Source: Zygnema circumcarinatum (Eukaryota > Streptophyta > Zygnematophyceae > Zygnematales > Zygnemataceae). Taken from it: DNA of 64,000 bases. Position 1 is the stretch's first letter, and every line of letters starts with the position of its first letter. The stretch spans positions 4,013,488 through 4,077,487 of the forward strand of contig CM074809.1 of NCBI GenBank assembly GCA_037447605.1. The letters run 5' to 3'. A model generated the notes under the pieces. That model saw only the letters and a program-made list of their open reading frames with translations, had not been told where the DNA came from and did no database searches. Shown piece by piece: positions 11,701 through 22,431 of this stretch. The translations under genes and the position numbers were made by a program.

Positions 11701-14030
11701 GCAAAAGTATCGACTATTCTCGATTCTGAGGCTTGTTATCGAGCGTACGTCTATCTTGAATGTGAAGTACTCTTGCAGTTCTGCACTGTTTCTGTTCTTG
11801 GCTCTTCACTAATCTAGATACCCAGCTAGTCTTAGCAAAGTGATGTTAAAGGCATCGCCATACGACAGTCTTGCTCTGCCACAGTTCCACCGAACTTCTT
11901 TGTCTTTAGGATAGGTGAAACAAGTTCACGACACTGAATTCAGACTCTTGGTGAGTGATGCATTTCCGGAATGAGCTTTTTTGCAGTGCGAATTTACATA
12001 TGATATGTACAGTCCTGACAATGACTACATTCCACGCGGAAATGTTTTTTGTGACAATGCAATTGCGGATGCTGCAACAGAAATCGTGAGCGTTATACAA
12101 ATCCTGACTTCCTTCAATTTTTAATTTTCCTGACACCCGTTCAGTTGCTAAAATTCTACTATGTCAGGCAAGGGCAAATTGCCTTGGTTCAGAGTATCGT
12201 TGTATTTTGAGAGCAAAACAATCCGTATTAATCTGCTCATTCTGTGGTTGGTTTTGCTGGCGGTTGTTGGACTTTCTTTGGAGACGGGTCTTCGAACAGG
12301 GAAATATTGATCCTTATGGTGAGTGTCGTGCCACATAATAGCAGAAGATGTGACAAACTTTGTGCTAATAAGAACTTGGGTTTTTTCTTTTATCTCAAAC
12401 TGTGGGGCTGATCGCTTTGGTGTAGATATTTATGCAAATGTGTGTGTATTTTCACGCGCAAAGAGTATGGACAAAACCAACTTTCCTAAGACACTTCCAA
12501 CTCTACAAGCCCTTGTAAGTCAGTCGTACGCCGCTACATTCCTTTCACATATATGCAGGCTGAATTGCGCTCTTTGATATCTGAAGATCTATATCTATCT
12601 CCATAAGTTAGAGTGAGATATTACTGAAGTTCTGATCAGTGTCACATTTGGACCTACATCAAGAGCTGTGATTAAATGGTTCGGTCTGAATATTAATACA
12701 CCATAACATGCACTCTCTGTCCTGTTTGTGCATGTCTCTACTTCGATGGCTGCTCATTCAGAAACCCAAAGCGGCTGCACAATATTCTGCTGCAATGCAA
12801 ATGAACTCAAGCATGCAGAACAGAGCTGCGTCAGATCCAGTATGCATAGACGACTGGACTTGGGGGTACCTCAATAGGGATGACGTGAGAACGGCATTGC
12901 ATGTCGACAAGAATTTGAAACGTTCGTGGGAGTTATGCAGGTGAGATTTGAGCCATTTTTGCAAAAAAGCATGAACAGTTGCGATTCGTCACACGAAGTC
13001 GAACCTGTCTACGAGATCGTTCTGATGCGTATTGAGTAATCAGATGTTGTCGGAATGAAACAATGCAGACGACCAAACTAACTAAGGGATTTTGTGAGTT
13101 TCTGCTTGCAGCGATTTCACCACATATGATTATAAAGTTTCCTTTCCTCAATCGATCGTACCGTACTACAAGCGATTCATCAAGAAGCATCCTTGGCTGC
13201 GGATCTGGGTGTACAGGTGAGTCGTTTTCCTGTGTTGTTGAACTCAAAAGAAGCCAAATTTAAGCAGTTGGCAAGGTTCTTAAAACTTTTCTTATCAAAT
13301 TCAACTTTTTCAAAACACACATGTAGACATGGCTATTCTCCAAAGGCTCCTGGGTTTGTTAGAGTATCCCTCTCAAGTTGTATATTCCTCTTCTATCTCC
13401 CTCATTAGGCCGGCTTTTTGTAGGATCGCTTTGAGAATACAGCAACTAAGGGGTATTGCCGTTATTTGCATACGTTAGGGGAAAAAATTCTCTGTCTTCA
13501 TAGCAAATAACTAGAGCGAACTTTCCTATGTTTCAGTGGCGATACGGACTCTGTCGTTCCGTTCGTTGGAACACTGAACTGGATCGCATCGATGAAGCTA
13601 CCCATTATCCGGCCATACTATGCGTGGTACGACACTGACTTTCAGGTGCGTTTCTCAGTCCTTTAACCCCCGTTGTGCTAAGGTGAACACTTAGGCAGCT
13701 TTCTCTTTGTCTGAAACGAAAGTGATCAATCATCAGTTGGCACTCTACTTTCAGTGCTTCGTGTCAATAAATGGTCGTCTATAGTAAGTCTGAAGTTCCA
13801 AGAAACTTCTTGTCCTTTCCTCCATCCCTTCCTGTACTTCCCTTCCCTTCCCTAAATATCATGCTTTTACGCAGGTCGGAGGCTATTCGGAAATTTACAA
13901 AGGACTCACATTTGCGACTGTCCGTGGAGCGGGTCACATGGTCCCTCTCAGACAGCCCAAACGTGCTCTCACGCTGTTCCGATCCTTCCTTGCAAACGAA
14001 GCCCTAAATCGATTCGACTACGACTACTAA
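8731..14030 (+). CDS. Serine carboxypeptidase-like protein (peptidase family S10), copy 1
   Basis: Fourteen exons: 8731-9064, 9843-9882, 10194-10264, 10575-10670, 10951-11043, 11306-11447, 11628-11682, 11987-12085, 12300-12318, 12426-12514, 12762-12940, 13112-13216, 13537-13645, 13875-14030. They join in phase to 528 residues. A signal peptide is likely: a short N region, then a hydrophobic stretch ([19 protein letters not shown]). Family landmarks in order are [33 protein letters not shown] (oxyanion region), [22 protein letters not shown] with nucleophile Ser about 209, [34 protein letters not shown] with Asp about 443, and VRGAGHMVP with His about 498, so the catalytic triad is intact. The product is probably a secreted or vacuolar carboxypeptidase, or an acyltransferase of the SCPL type. 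Exon 9 is only 19 bases. The gene is convergent with its paralogue at 15532-20577. Confidence 0.95.
10044..10070. other. Perfect 9-bp inverted repeat (hairpin) with GTAC cores
   Basis: GTTGTACGG at 10044-10052 and its exact reverse complement CCGTACAAC at 10062-10070 are separated by nine bases, inside intron 2 of the carboxypeptidase-like gene. Each arm carries a CGTACAA-type core like those bound by SBP-domain factors. Its function is unknown. Confidence 0.6.
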
Positions 14031-15531
14031 GTAGTAGAGCGGCTCAACATTCTATGGACAGATCAATTGTCGTTTGGATGAAGTTAAAAATCCCATAAGG
14101 TTATCCATCAGCAAGTTATCATAAGATTATTGCTACGACTGAATGCGGCATTTTGGTAAGCGGAGAGACAAGAAGGGAGAGAGTGGGCTCACCGTCAGTG
14201 TGAGAGTGTGACAGTGACGATAAAAGACTTTTGGGGTCGGGGGGTTCAGTTTGCAGTTCGACAGGCAGGGCAGACATTCCAGAGGGAGGAGATGGACAAT
14301 TTTGTGAGGGTTCAGGGCGTCAGGCGGAGGGGCATAAACTCGATAAGTAGACCATTTGCTGGGTTCCGATGAAATAATGCAATTTTGTTTATTGAGTTCC
14401 CTCCCTTCTCTTCTTCCCCCCCCACCCCCCCCCTTCACACCCTGCCTCCCTCCCTCCCTCCCTTCCCTGCCCTCCTCTTGGGGAGAAATAATACATGGAG
14501 GAATGAGAAGGGGGCGGGAGAGGCGTATGTGAGGATGGAGGGAGGGAGGGGGGGTCCCTCCCTCTTCCTCCCCCTCCTCTCACTCTTTCCCTCCCTTTCT
14601 TTCACCCCGCCCTCTCTCCCCCTCTCCCTTCCCCTTGTCCCTCTTTTCCTCCTCCCCCGAGCCCCGCCCCTCGCCATTCCTCCGTCCCCTGCCCTCCCTC
14701 CCTCCCTCTCTCACCCCCGACCCTCCCTCTCTCCCCCCCGCCACCCCTCCCACCGCCTCGCCCCCTTCCTACCTCCCTCCCTCTCCTCACGCCCCATCCT
14801 CCCTCCCCCCTCCCGCACTCCCTCCGAATAAGGAAATGTCAAAATTGCGTAGTCGAGATTCAAATGAATGCTCCTTCATAAAAATATCCATTTTGGTCGC
14901 CTAAAGCAAAAACTATACAGATGAGCTAAGAAACTAAGCTCATTGTTTCGCCCCAAAGCATAAAAAGAAAAAAAACTGAGCATCTATAAGGAGAGCACTA
15001 TTTTATCGTAAACTCATTCCGGAGAAAGAAGCAACTAAACTAAATAAATAACAATCTCTCATCTCCGTCCCTAAACTTCCTTGTCTAGTTCTGACTAAAT
15101 CAAGTGAAACTTCTATACCTCCTTTTAGGATTCCAAAAAACCCGCCGATCGGTCCCACACCACCATCCCATCAAGTGCTCACCTTGGAAAGCATACTGTG
15201 ATGTGACGCTATTGGTCCAAAAGTCTACTGCCGCTACTCCTGCGCTTGCTTCATTTTCGTCCAGTTGGCAATTGAAAAAAAAATGCATCTGACGGGCAGC
15301 AAGCCTCGATAAATTAGGAAAAAATAACAAAACTAACCTGAAAACCAAAAGAAAAACTTAACGAGTAAAGACCTAGACACTCGTCGTTTCCCAAAGACTT
15401 GAACAAGACATCTCGTTCCAGCACTACACTCTAACGTTTACAGGGTATGGACCCCTTCACATGAAAAGCAAACATCTCCATTCTATTCAGGATTTTGCGA
15501 ATATGGACAGCTTCCCGCTCTCTCCGCTCCA
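14031..15531. other. Convergent intergenic spacer between the two carboxypeptidase-like genes
   Basis: It carries the 3' regions of both genes. From about 14395 to 14830 the plus strand is almost entirely pyrimidine apart from a purine-rich island at 14490-14550. No exon is supported; the long ORFs here are products of the CT-rich repeats. Confidence 0.7.
14395..14830. repeat. Polypyrimidine/polypurine low-complexity tract
   Basis: CCCTCC-type sequence over more than 400 bases, interrupted by a GGAGGGAGGG purine block at 14490-14550. Strand asymmetry of this length favours triplex or slipped structures, and it lies exactly between two convergent transcripts. Confidence 0.85.
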
Positions 15532-18500
15532 TCACGCCTCCAACTCCGTGGAGCTGAAGTCCGGCAGCAGCTCGTTCTTGAGGAAGTGGCGGAACATAGT
15601 GAGCGCCCTCTGAGGCTGCCCCAGCGGAACGAGGTGCCCCGCCCCCCTTACGGTCGCAAACGTGAGGCCGCTGTACACCTCCGCGTAACCGCCCACCTGC
15701 AGAGGACCCAGAGGTGATCCGTCGTTTCGTTCAAGGAAATAGAAAGAAAAGATTTCCTTAAAGGAAAGGTGGGATACAGGAAGAAGATCATTTTCAAGGG
15801 CTACACTGCATGTGATTGTTTTGTATACAATACGGGCCTCGTGCCTCTTGCTCCTCCTAGTCTGTATCTCTATTTCCCTTTCATCAGCCCTCCTTTCTCC
15901 CCCCCCCCCTTCCTCTCCTCCTCCGTTCACATTTCTGTAAAGATCCTCGATGCCCATAAGTTCGTAATCAGAACAGGTGATTCATCTTTCCTTCGCGTGC
16001 TGGTTAGGGTGGCAATGAAATGAGAGCCAATGGCAGGCTCACCTGGTCCTTGTTGTACCACGCATAGTACGGAATAACGACGTCCATGCTGATTGTGGAT
16101 AACCATTTCCGTGTTCCTACAAAGGGAACCACGGTGTCGCAATCGCCACTGCAAGGACAAGGAGGAAGGGGAGCAGTAATTTCAATGAGCGTTTGTGAAA
16201 AGTGAAGCCACAACATAGCTCAAAGGCTAAAATATAAGTGCTCTGTCAGCTAGTCTTGCGCTTCATTTTTTCGTTTTCATTTGTGCACACACTACCGCTT
16301 TCCATTCCAGCTAGCACTTTCAGCAATAAACATGTTCGCATTTCAACATTTGACAAGTTTCTGTGCGCCTATGTGAGATTGACAATGTAAGCACAATGTG
16401 AATGTTTCCTCCCATTAGATAAGGATTCGGGGCTTCAAGGTAGAGGTGAAGGAGGGGCGAAACTTCACCTGTACACAAGGATCTGCAGATCCGGATAATT
16501 CGTGATGAAATCGTTGTATATCGGTACGATAGATTGTGGGAACGAGTATAGATAATCGTAATTCAAAATTTCGCTGCACATGGAGGTCATAAAAAGAACA
16601 AAACTTAGAGTAGTGCTTAGTGCAGTACTTTCTTCTCCTAGGAATTGAAACAAAGAAAGCTGCAAGCTGAAAAAATTTATCAAGAATGGAGGGAATACAG
16701 GTGATCAAACTGAAGGATGGAGGAGGGAAGGAGAGTGGGGGAGTGGGATGGACAGTGGGAGGAAGGCAAGGATCGGAGGAGGGAGGAAGGGATGGAGGAA
16801 GAGAGGGAGGGAGGGAGGGAGGGAGGGAGGGAGGGAGGGAGGGAGAGGGGAAGATAGAGGAGGAAGAAAAGCAAAAGGGAAAGACAAAAGAGAGCACTTT
16901 CTATACACAAGTTCATCGTAAGCCAAGGTTTCCAAATGTGCACCTGCAATCCATCCAAGCCACGGGAAGGTTCTTTGCGTGAAGAGCAAGTTTCACATCT
17001 TCCCGGTTGAGGTAAGTCTGCGTCCAGACGTCGAGGCAGGCGGGGTTTGCGAGAGAGTATGGTGTGAAGGCAGGCCCTGTGCCAAGAGGAAGCTTCGCTG
17101 TCGCAAAGTTCCTTATCTGGTTCTGCAAGAGGAAGTACAGGAGAAGAAAGTGCAAAATGAGCTGGAAGTAGTGCGGGATCAAAGGTTGCATTACAAGTAA
17201 GTATCTGCAACAAGCAGGCGAGATTTCTCTCGGGTTTGCAAAGGTGAGACCTCTGAGGGAGGATCGTAAAAACAAAAAAAGTCATGTGCAGCATGAGAAA
17301 GGCAAAAGGACTTACCAGGATGCGTAGACCGGGCAAATATTTGTGTAGGTTGGTTTTTTGCTTCGTCGCCCCCAGATATGTGCAGGAATCAGAATAGATA
17401 TCTGCTCAAAACACGTAGGAAAATGAAAAGTCAGCTCCACCTTTCTTGCATCAACAAGTTCTGGATATTCAATCCTAGTTTTAAGGATAGGGCATCTGTA
17501 TGGGCAAAGAGAAGAGCGATTTAGAAAAGTCTTCTGCGATTTGGAGACCTTTGTATTTCAGCGTCTTGATCTTACCGTATGGATCAATATCTCCCTGATG
17601 TGAAGGTCGAGATTTTGATGACGATATTCCGCAGCGACGGAGATGCAAGCCATTTGCAAACAAACGTCACAAAAGTGCAGAAAATCAAAGTTCTGTTTGC
17701 ATGTGTATCATGCCCAATCATTACAGAAAAAGCTACATGCAATGACAGTATGAGCGTCTAAGCAGAGGAAATGATGTGGAGCGCCCAAGAAACTCATCGC
17801 TGTCCGCCCTCACAAGGACAATTACGCCACGGAGTCGCTTTCTTAAGCCGACCAATCGTTTGTTTACTTTCAAAATCACAGGAAAAAGGATGATGTTGTA
17901 GGAAGAAGGCCTCACAATTCCGAGATATGCCTCCCACATTGCCTTGTTGCAGGTTGCGTTGTCAGCCGGAATGCCGAAAATGGAATAATAGTCCCATGTG
18001 AAGTTGCACTGAGAAAACAGAATCCAGTCATCGTTTATTTTTCATGCCATTTGTCGTGCACTCACTCAAACACAAACATAAGCACAAGATCTGAACCGAA
18101 CAGCGCCTACGCGGATCGGATTCATATCTCCCACTTGCGCTCTCGCATCCCTCAATTGATACATGAAGCCAACTGACAACTTTGCAGCTGTCCAAACTGT
18201 CGCTTACGTTATGCTCTAATGTCTCCCACGTGTAGCTGGACATGAGAGCGTGATCAAAGTAGCTGCAAGATATCACCGATCATACAATTGAGTTAGAAAA
18301 TGGTAAACCGTCCCCACAGAATTAGTTAAGTTCTAAGGTCAGAGGTCGACTAAGTGTCTCAGAAACGGAGAGGCACAGTCGATTAACAGAGTGATGATTA
18401 TTGACAGACCTGAGCAGAGGCCCCCTCAGAACATCGTCTGTAACTTCTGTCAAGCCGTTGCCAACTGCAATGCCTTTCAGAGGAATGTATATGTTGCTGT

Positions 18501-20577
18501 CATCCAAATTCTCCTCCAGAACCTTCTTTGCCAGCTGAGGGATGTAATGCCCTGTATAGAAACCACACGTGGTAGTCAGTTCAAAGAGTAAAGTTCCATG
18601 AGGCAGCACGACAGAGGGCAGGAAAATAAATAAGGATCTCACAGCCAGCACCTAAAAATGCCTAGTGAGCAATTCCAATGGAAGGAAATTGAGATTTACC
18701 TGCATAGCTTTCTCCTGTAATATAGAAGGTGCGGCCCTGAAATCGAGTATGTCGTTGAAGGAAACCTTGGAGAAATACGTAATTGTCTGATGCTGCAATT
18801 CTCATTATCCCCCAAATAGGCGTGACGTCGTCAGGATCAAAGATTCAGGAAGTATTCCATTGTCTCAAACAATCTCACATGACGATGTCTATACTTCAAG
18901 TTACTCGATGAACGCCCACGAGTAGTTTACGAGCTGACTCTTTCTCCTTTCTGTCCACTCTCCACCTCCAAGCCCTCTCTCGGGCGTGTCATGTCCCTCT
19001 CCCCCCGTTCCCTCTCTCTCGTTCCTCTCGGCTCTCTCTCTCTCCCTCTCCCTCTCCCTCTCTCTCTCGCTCTCTCTCCCTCTCCCTCTCCCTCCTTGTT
19101 ATATGTCTCACCAGTTTGATTGTCGCCAGTCGTCAGGTCACTGACTGTGTCAGTGTAGGAAAAGCCGACACCTGCTGGAGACTCGAGGAACACCATATTG
19201 GCCACTGCAATAGACATTTGAGTCAGGTCAATGGTTAGCACTGAGAGTGGTCACAACAAAAGATCAACCGCTTGCTGGAATGAAAGTATTTGACCTTTTT
19301 CAAATCTGCGAAATGCTGTGCTGTTTGCATTTACCTGTATTCCATGACCATGGATTGAGTTTTAACGTCTCCGCTTTCTCGTCGGCAACACGCCAGGGCC
19401 CAAGTCTGCAATAAACGGCAAAAAAACGAACGGATGAAATAATTAGGAATTCTCACTTCTTCCTTTTAAGATAATAAGGAATGGGAATGATAACGTTCAT
19501 GCGAGAGAGAGTATCAAGTGGTATAGAGGTTGAGAAACGTTTGATGAGTCGAACTTTTTGACGCACGAGTAAACACACCCGAAGGTGGCCAAATCTGACA
19601 ATTTACTTTTTGTGTACTCAAAGGTGAACGAATGAAATGTGATGGGGGGCGGTGAAATAAACTGACAGAATTTTAGACTAGAAACAAGTTCAAATTCTTC
19701 CTGAAAAAAGAGGGGCAACCCCCCATTGCAGAACCTCAGCAACATAGAGAGAAACGCAATTTACTCTGTCATCATGCCGCCTCCTACGGACGAGCAGCCA
19801 GGACCTGCATGATCACCGAAAAAAAAAAAGATAAGCAATAATAATTTGATAAGCAGCAACCTACGCTTGGCTCGGCTTCACGAAAGAACTTTGCCACGTT
19901 CTCATCATGCAATCACATCATGAAATACAATTTCTCGCGTTCATGCAAGCACATACATCTAATGAACAACAGAACCTCTGATCTTTTTTCTCGCTCCTCT
20001 CTATTGCTCCTACATTTTATCGTCAGCGCCTTCTGCTGCATCAGCCTCACGAAAAACAGCAACTTTACTAAAGAGGAAGGGGAACCAAATTGATCTCTTT
20101 TGCCTCCCTCTCTCCCCCTCGCCGTCCCTCCCTTCTCCTCTCTCCTTCCCTCTCGCCCTGCCCCTCTCTTTCTCCCTCCCTCTTACCTCCATTCAGCCAC
20201 AGGACGAGAGGCTTGTTATCGGGCTCCTCAGCTTCCGCCAGCCAATAGAAGAAGTTCTTTCCTGTCGAAGCATTGATAGTAACGTAGCCGGAATACTGCG
20301 AAAAGTTAACAGCCGGCTGCCCTGGGAGGTCCGTTACAAGGTCAGCGGCAGCGGCTTCAGATATCACAGCGGTGACGATTTCTTCAGCTCCAGTTTCAGT
20401 TTTCGCTTTCCTTGTAGATATGTCGAAAATCCCCGCATCAGCTCTATTGATCGTGTCAGGAAATTGGCTAATCTCAGCTTCCTTAAAGTAAGCATTTCGC
20501 ATTCCGCTTGCAGCAAGAGCCAGTTGAGAGCAGCATGCCAAGCTGAAGAGAACGCGGAGCATCGGAAGGATGCTCAT
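15532..20577 (-). CDS. Serine carboxypeptidase-like protein (peptidase family S10), copy 2
   Basis: Fourteen minus-strand exons: 20187-20577, 19765-19804, 19335-19405, 19112-19204, 18700-18792, 18410-18551, 18208-18262, 17916-18008, 17576-17594, 17316-17401, 16944-17122, 16469-16573, 16043-16148, 15532-15696. They join to 545 residues. The ATG at 20577 starts a signal peptide ([22 protein letters not shown]). Landmarks are [37 protein letters not shown] with Ser about 227, [23 protein letters not shown] with Asp about 458, and VRGAGHLVP with His about 512, so the triad is intact. Several exons match copy 1 exactly in length (40, 71, 93, 142, 55, 19, 179 and 105 bases), so the pair arose by an inverted duplication of a complete intron-containing gene. 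The last exon is nine bases longer and ends FSSTELEA, unlike copy 1. The role is the same as for copy 1: a secretory-pathway hydrolase or acyltransferase. Confidence 0.95.
16799..16850. repeat. (GGGA)n microsatellite in an intron of carboxypeptidase-like copy 2
   Basis: About 11 GGGA tetranucleotide units, flanked by more AG-rich sequence, lie in the intron between exons 11 and 12. Confidence 0.9.
18960..19098. repeat. CT-rich microsatellite in an intron of carboxypeptidase-like copy 2
   Basis: An almost pure TCTC/CCCT tract directly downstream (in gene sense) of the exon 4 donor at 19112. On the coding strand it is GA-rich and contains repeated GAGAG motifs. Confidence 0.9.
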
Positions 20578-21463
20578 GCTGGAAAAGAGCTCACAGCTTC
20601 GCTCCTAGAACACAATATGAATCAATACTGATAACTTGAGCCTTAATAATTCAAGAAATCGTCTTTCTGTGCCCGCTCCTGCTAAGCTAAGCCGCCCTCC
20701 CTGAGCTCAAATGTGCTCAAGCTTCTGCCTGTAATTAAAATTCCGCCTCTAAGCAAGTAGAAAGGCGACCAAGTGTGTGGATCCTTAACTGCTGTAAATA
20801 TATATGGAATACTGTAATAGCGTTTCCCCACATTCAGCTGCTGTTCCAATGCGCCATATTCAGATCACCTTCAGCTTTCGTGAGAAGTGAAGCAAGCTAC
20901 CCCTGCTCACGCTTGCAGAATGAATAATTCTTCTTCACATCGGAACCAGTACTCCTGTAATTGCAAATATCCCTGAGCACAATAGAAAAGCTTCCAAAGC
21001 AATGTATTGATTCTCAACTCGCTCGCTTTGGTACTCCATTGAAGAGATTTTGGCGAAGTCGCTTATGAAAAGCCGACCAATGGGGGCTCGTCAAGATCCG
21101 TACAATGTACGCTTTTCCACGTGGCGTCACCTTAGTGGACCGTTTGATTGCACTGTTTTTCATTTCGTACGGTTTTGTGTCGGTGGCCGCGCGCGAGCGA
21201 AATCCCTTCAAGTAAACATCCAACACGTGGCACATGCAGGTCAACTGCCACCTGTGCCTTTATGAGGGTTGTGCCTCTAGCGCGTGCTCTTTTTGGAGTT
21301 CTGCCCTGTGCCAATAAGGATCGGGCGCAGCGCACGGCGCGGCAATGTCGATAAAGACAACCGCGATACGCGGCGGCCGTCTCGGCGAACATTGAGCGGG
21401 GATCGCGGCGTCGGACAACCGCCATAACTGCGGTCGACCGCGGTGACGGTTACTGTACGAGTA

Positions 21464-21526
21464 GGATCGGGGCACAAGGAATTTGGATCGGGACACAGGG
21501 AAACCGGATCGGAGCACAGGGCAACC
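21464..21526 (+). repeat. Three tandem 21-bp units
   Basis: Units begin at 21464, 21485 and 21506. All start GGATCGG and share CACA(A/G)GG. A weaker relative lies near 21320. The units contain no open frame of interest. Confidence 0.8.
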
Positions 21527-21548
21527 TGCTGGATGAGTCTGGTTCGGA

Positions 21549-21708
21549 CCGTTAGATATGGCAGGCAGGCGCTGACCGTTGGATGCACCTTGTATCCCTG
21601 CGGCTGGATTTTGGGAGCCCCATCGACCGTTAAACTTGCGTGTGCAAGCGTTGAGTGGCCGTTGGACCGTTGGATGCGAGCATTGGTGTGGCGCGCCCCG
21701 TTGGATGC
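21549..21708 (+). promoter_or_regulatory. Cluster of CCGTT(G/A)-type motifs
   Basis: Six CCGTT motifs in 160 bases, three of them in the longer form CCGTTGGATGC (near 21576, 21667 and 21698). The reverse complement TCCAACGG fits the core of plant mitosis-specific activator elements bound by three-repeat MYB proteins. That function is inferred from the motif alone. Confidence 0.4.
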
Positions 21709-22167
21709 AGATGTTGCCGACCACTGAGTCTCTTGACTCTCTCTCTTTGGACATGGACATGGACGGACACATCAAAACCATGCACAACATGCAATGTCCC
21801 AAGGGGCTCCTCTCCTCCAAATCGTGCTTCAGTGGACGACTCAAGCCTTGCTACGAACGACATATGACATGCAGCATGGGAGGGACAGTGGCTACTAATG
21901 GCTTGTGCTAATCACAGAAACACGTCAATCGCAATGTCATCAGTCACAATTTGAAGTGTCAGCAAACGAATACAGCAATAATTATATACAAAAGGAAGTG
22001 CTTCACACCAACCCCCTCCCTCCCTCTACCCCCTGCTTGCTTATTTTTATGCAGATTATTAAGCTAGAAACTGAACAGACTTGAGCCCTATGTACAAATA
22101 TACCCCTCGAAATAGAGAAAGCTTAACATTGACCTAAACCTGTACTTGAATCGACCACGTCTTAGCT

Positions 22168-22218
22168 TCCCTCCCTCCCTCCCTCCCTCCCTCCCTCCCT
22201 CCCTCCCTCCCTCTCTCC
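22168..22218. repeat. (CCCT)n microsatellite
   Basis: About 12 CCCT tetranucleotides in a row, just downstream of the stop codon (gene sense) of the gene ending at 22432. Confidence 0.95.
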
Positions 22219-22431
22219 CTCGTCGCCCCCACCAATGACTGACTGCACATATCAACAACCACAGTTTTAGGGCAAGCCACAACTGAAAGACCATACCCCT
22301 CTGCTCTACACTGTGGAGATCGCCCATTCTTGCCAATACATTTCAAGAGTGAACCCTAATTAGCTGAAGTCCTTCATAACCAAGACCACCTTTTGGGCGG
22401 TTCTTCTGTCCCTATCATCCCATCCGAGAAG

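Larger units (their letters stand above)
20578..22431. other. Intergenic region upstream of carboxypeptidase-like copy 2
   Basis: No exon is supported. It contains two G-boxes (21118-21123, 21234-21239), a CGTACGG near 21167, three tandem 21-bp units starting GGATCGG (21464-21526), a cluster of CCGTTGGA-type motifs (21549-21708), and a (CCCT)n run at 22168-22218. Most of this would be distal promoter for the minus-strand carboxypeptidase gene starting at 20577. Confidence 0.6.

Noticed and set aside
14385-14831. Pro/Ser/Leu-rich 148-codon frame resembling an extensin
   Set aside because: Direct translation of the CCCTCC tract, with no signal peptide or SPPPP periodicity expected of a real cell-wall protein.
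16415-16897. [15 protein letters not shown]-type repeat protein
   Set aside because: Translation of the (GGGA)n intron microsatellite, running over a real exon of carboxypeptidase-like copy 2 in another frame.
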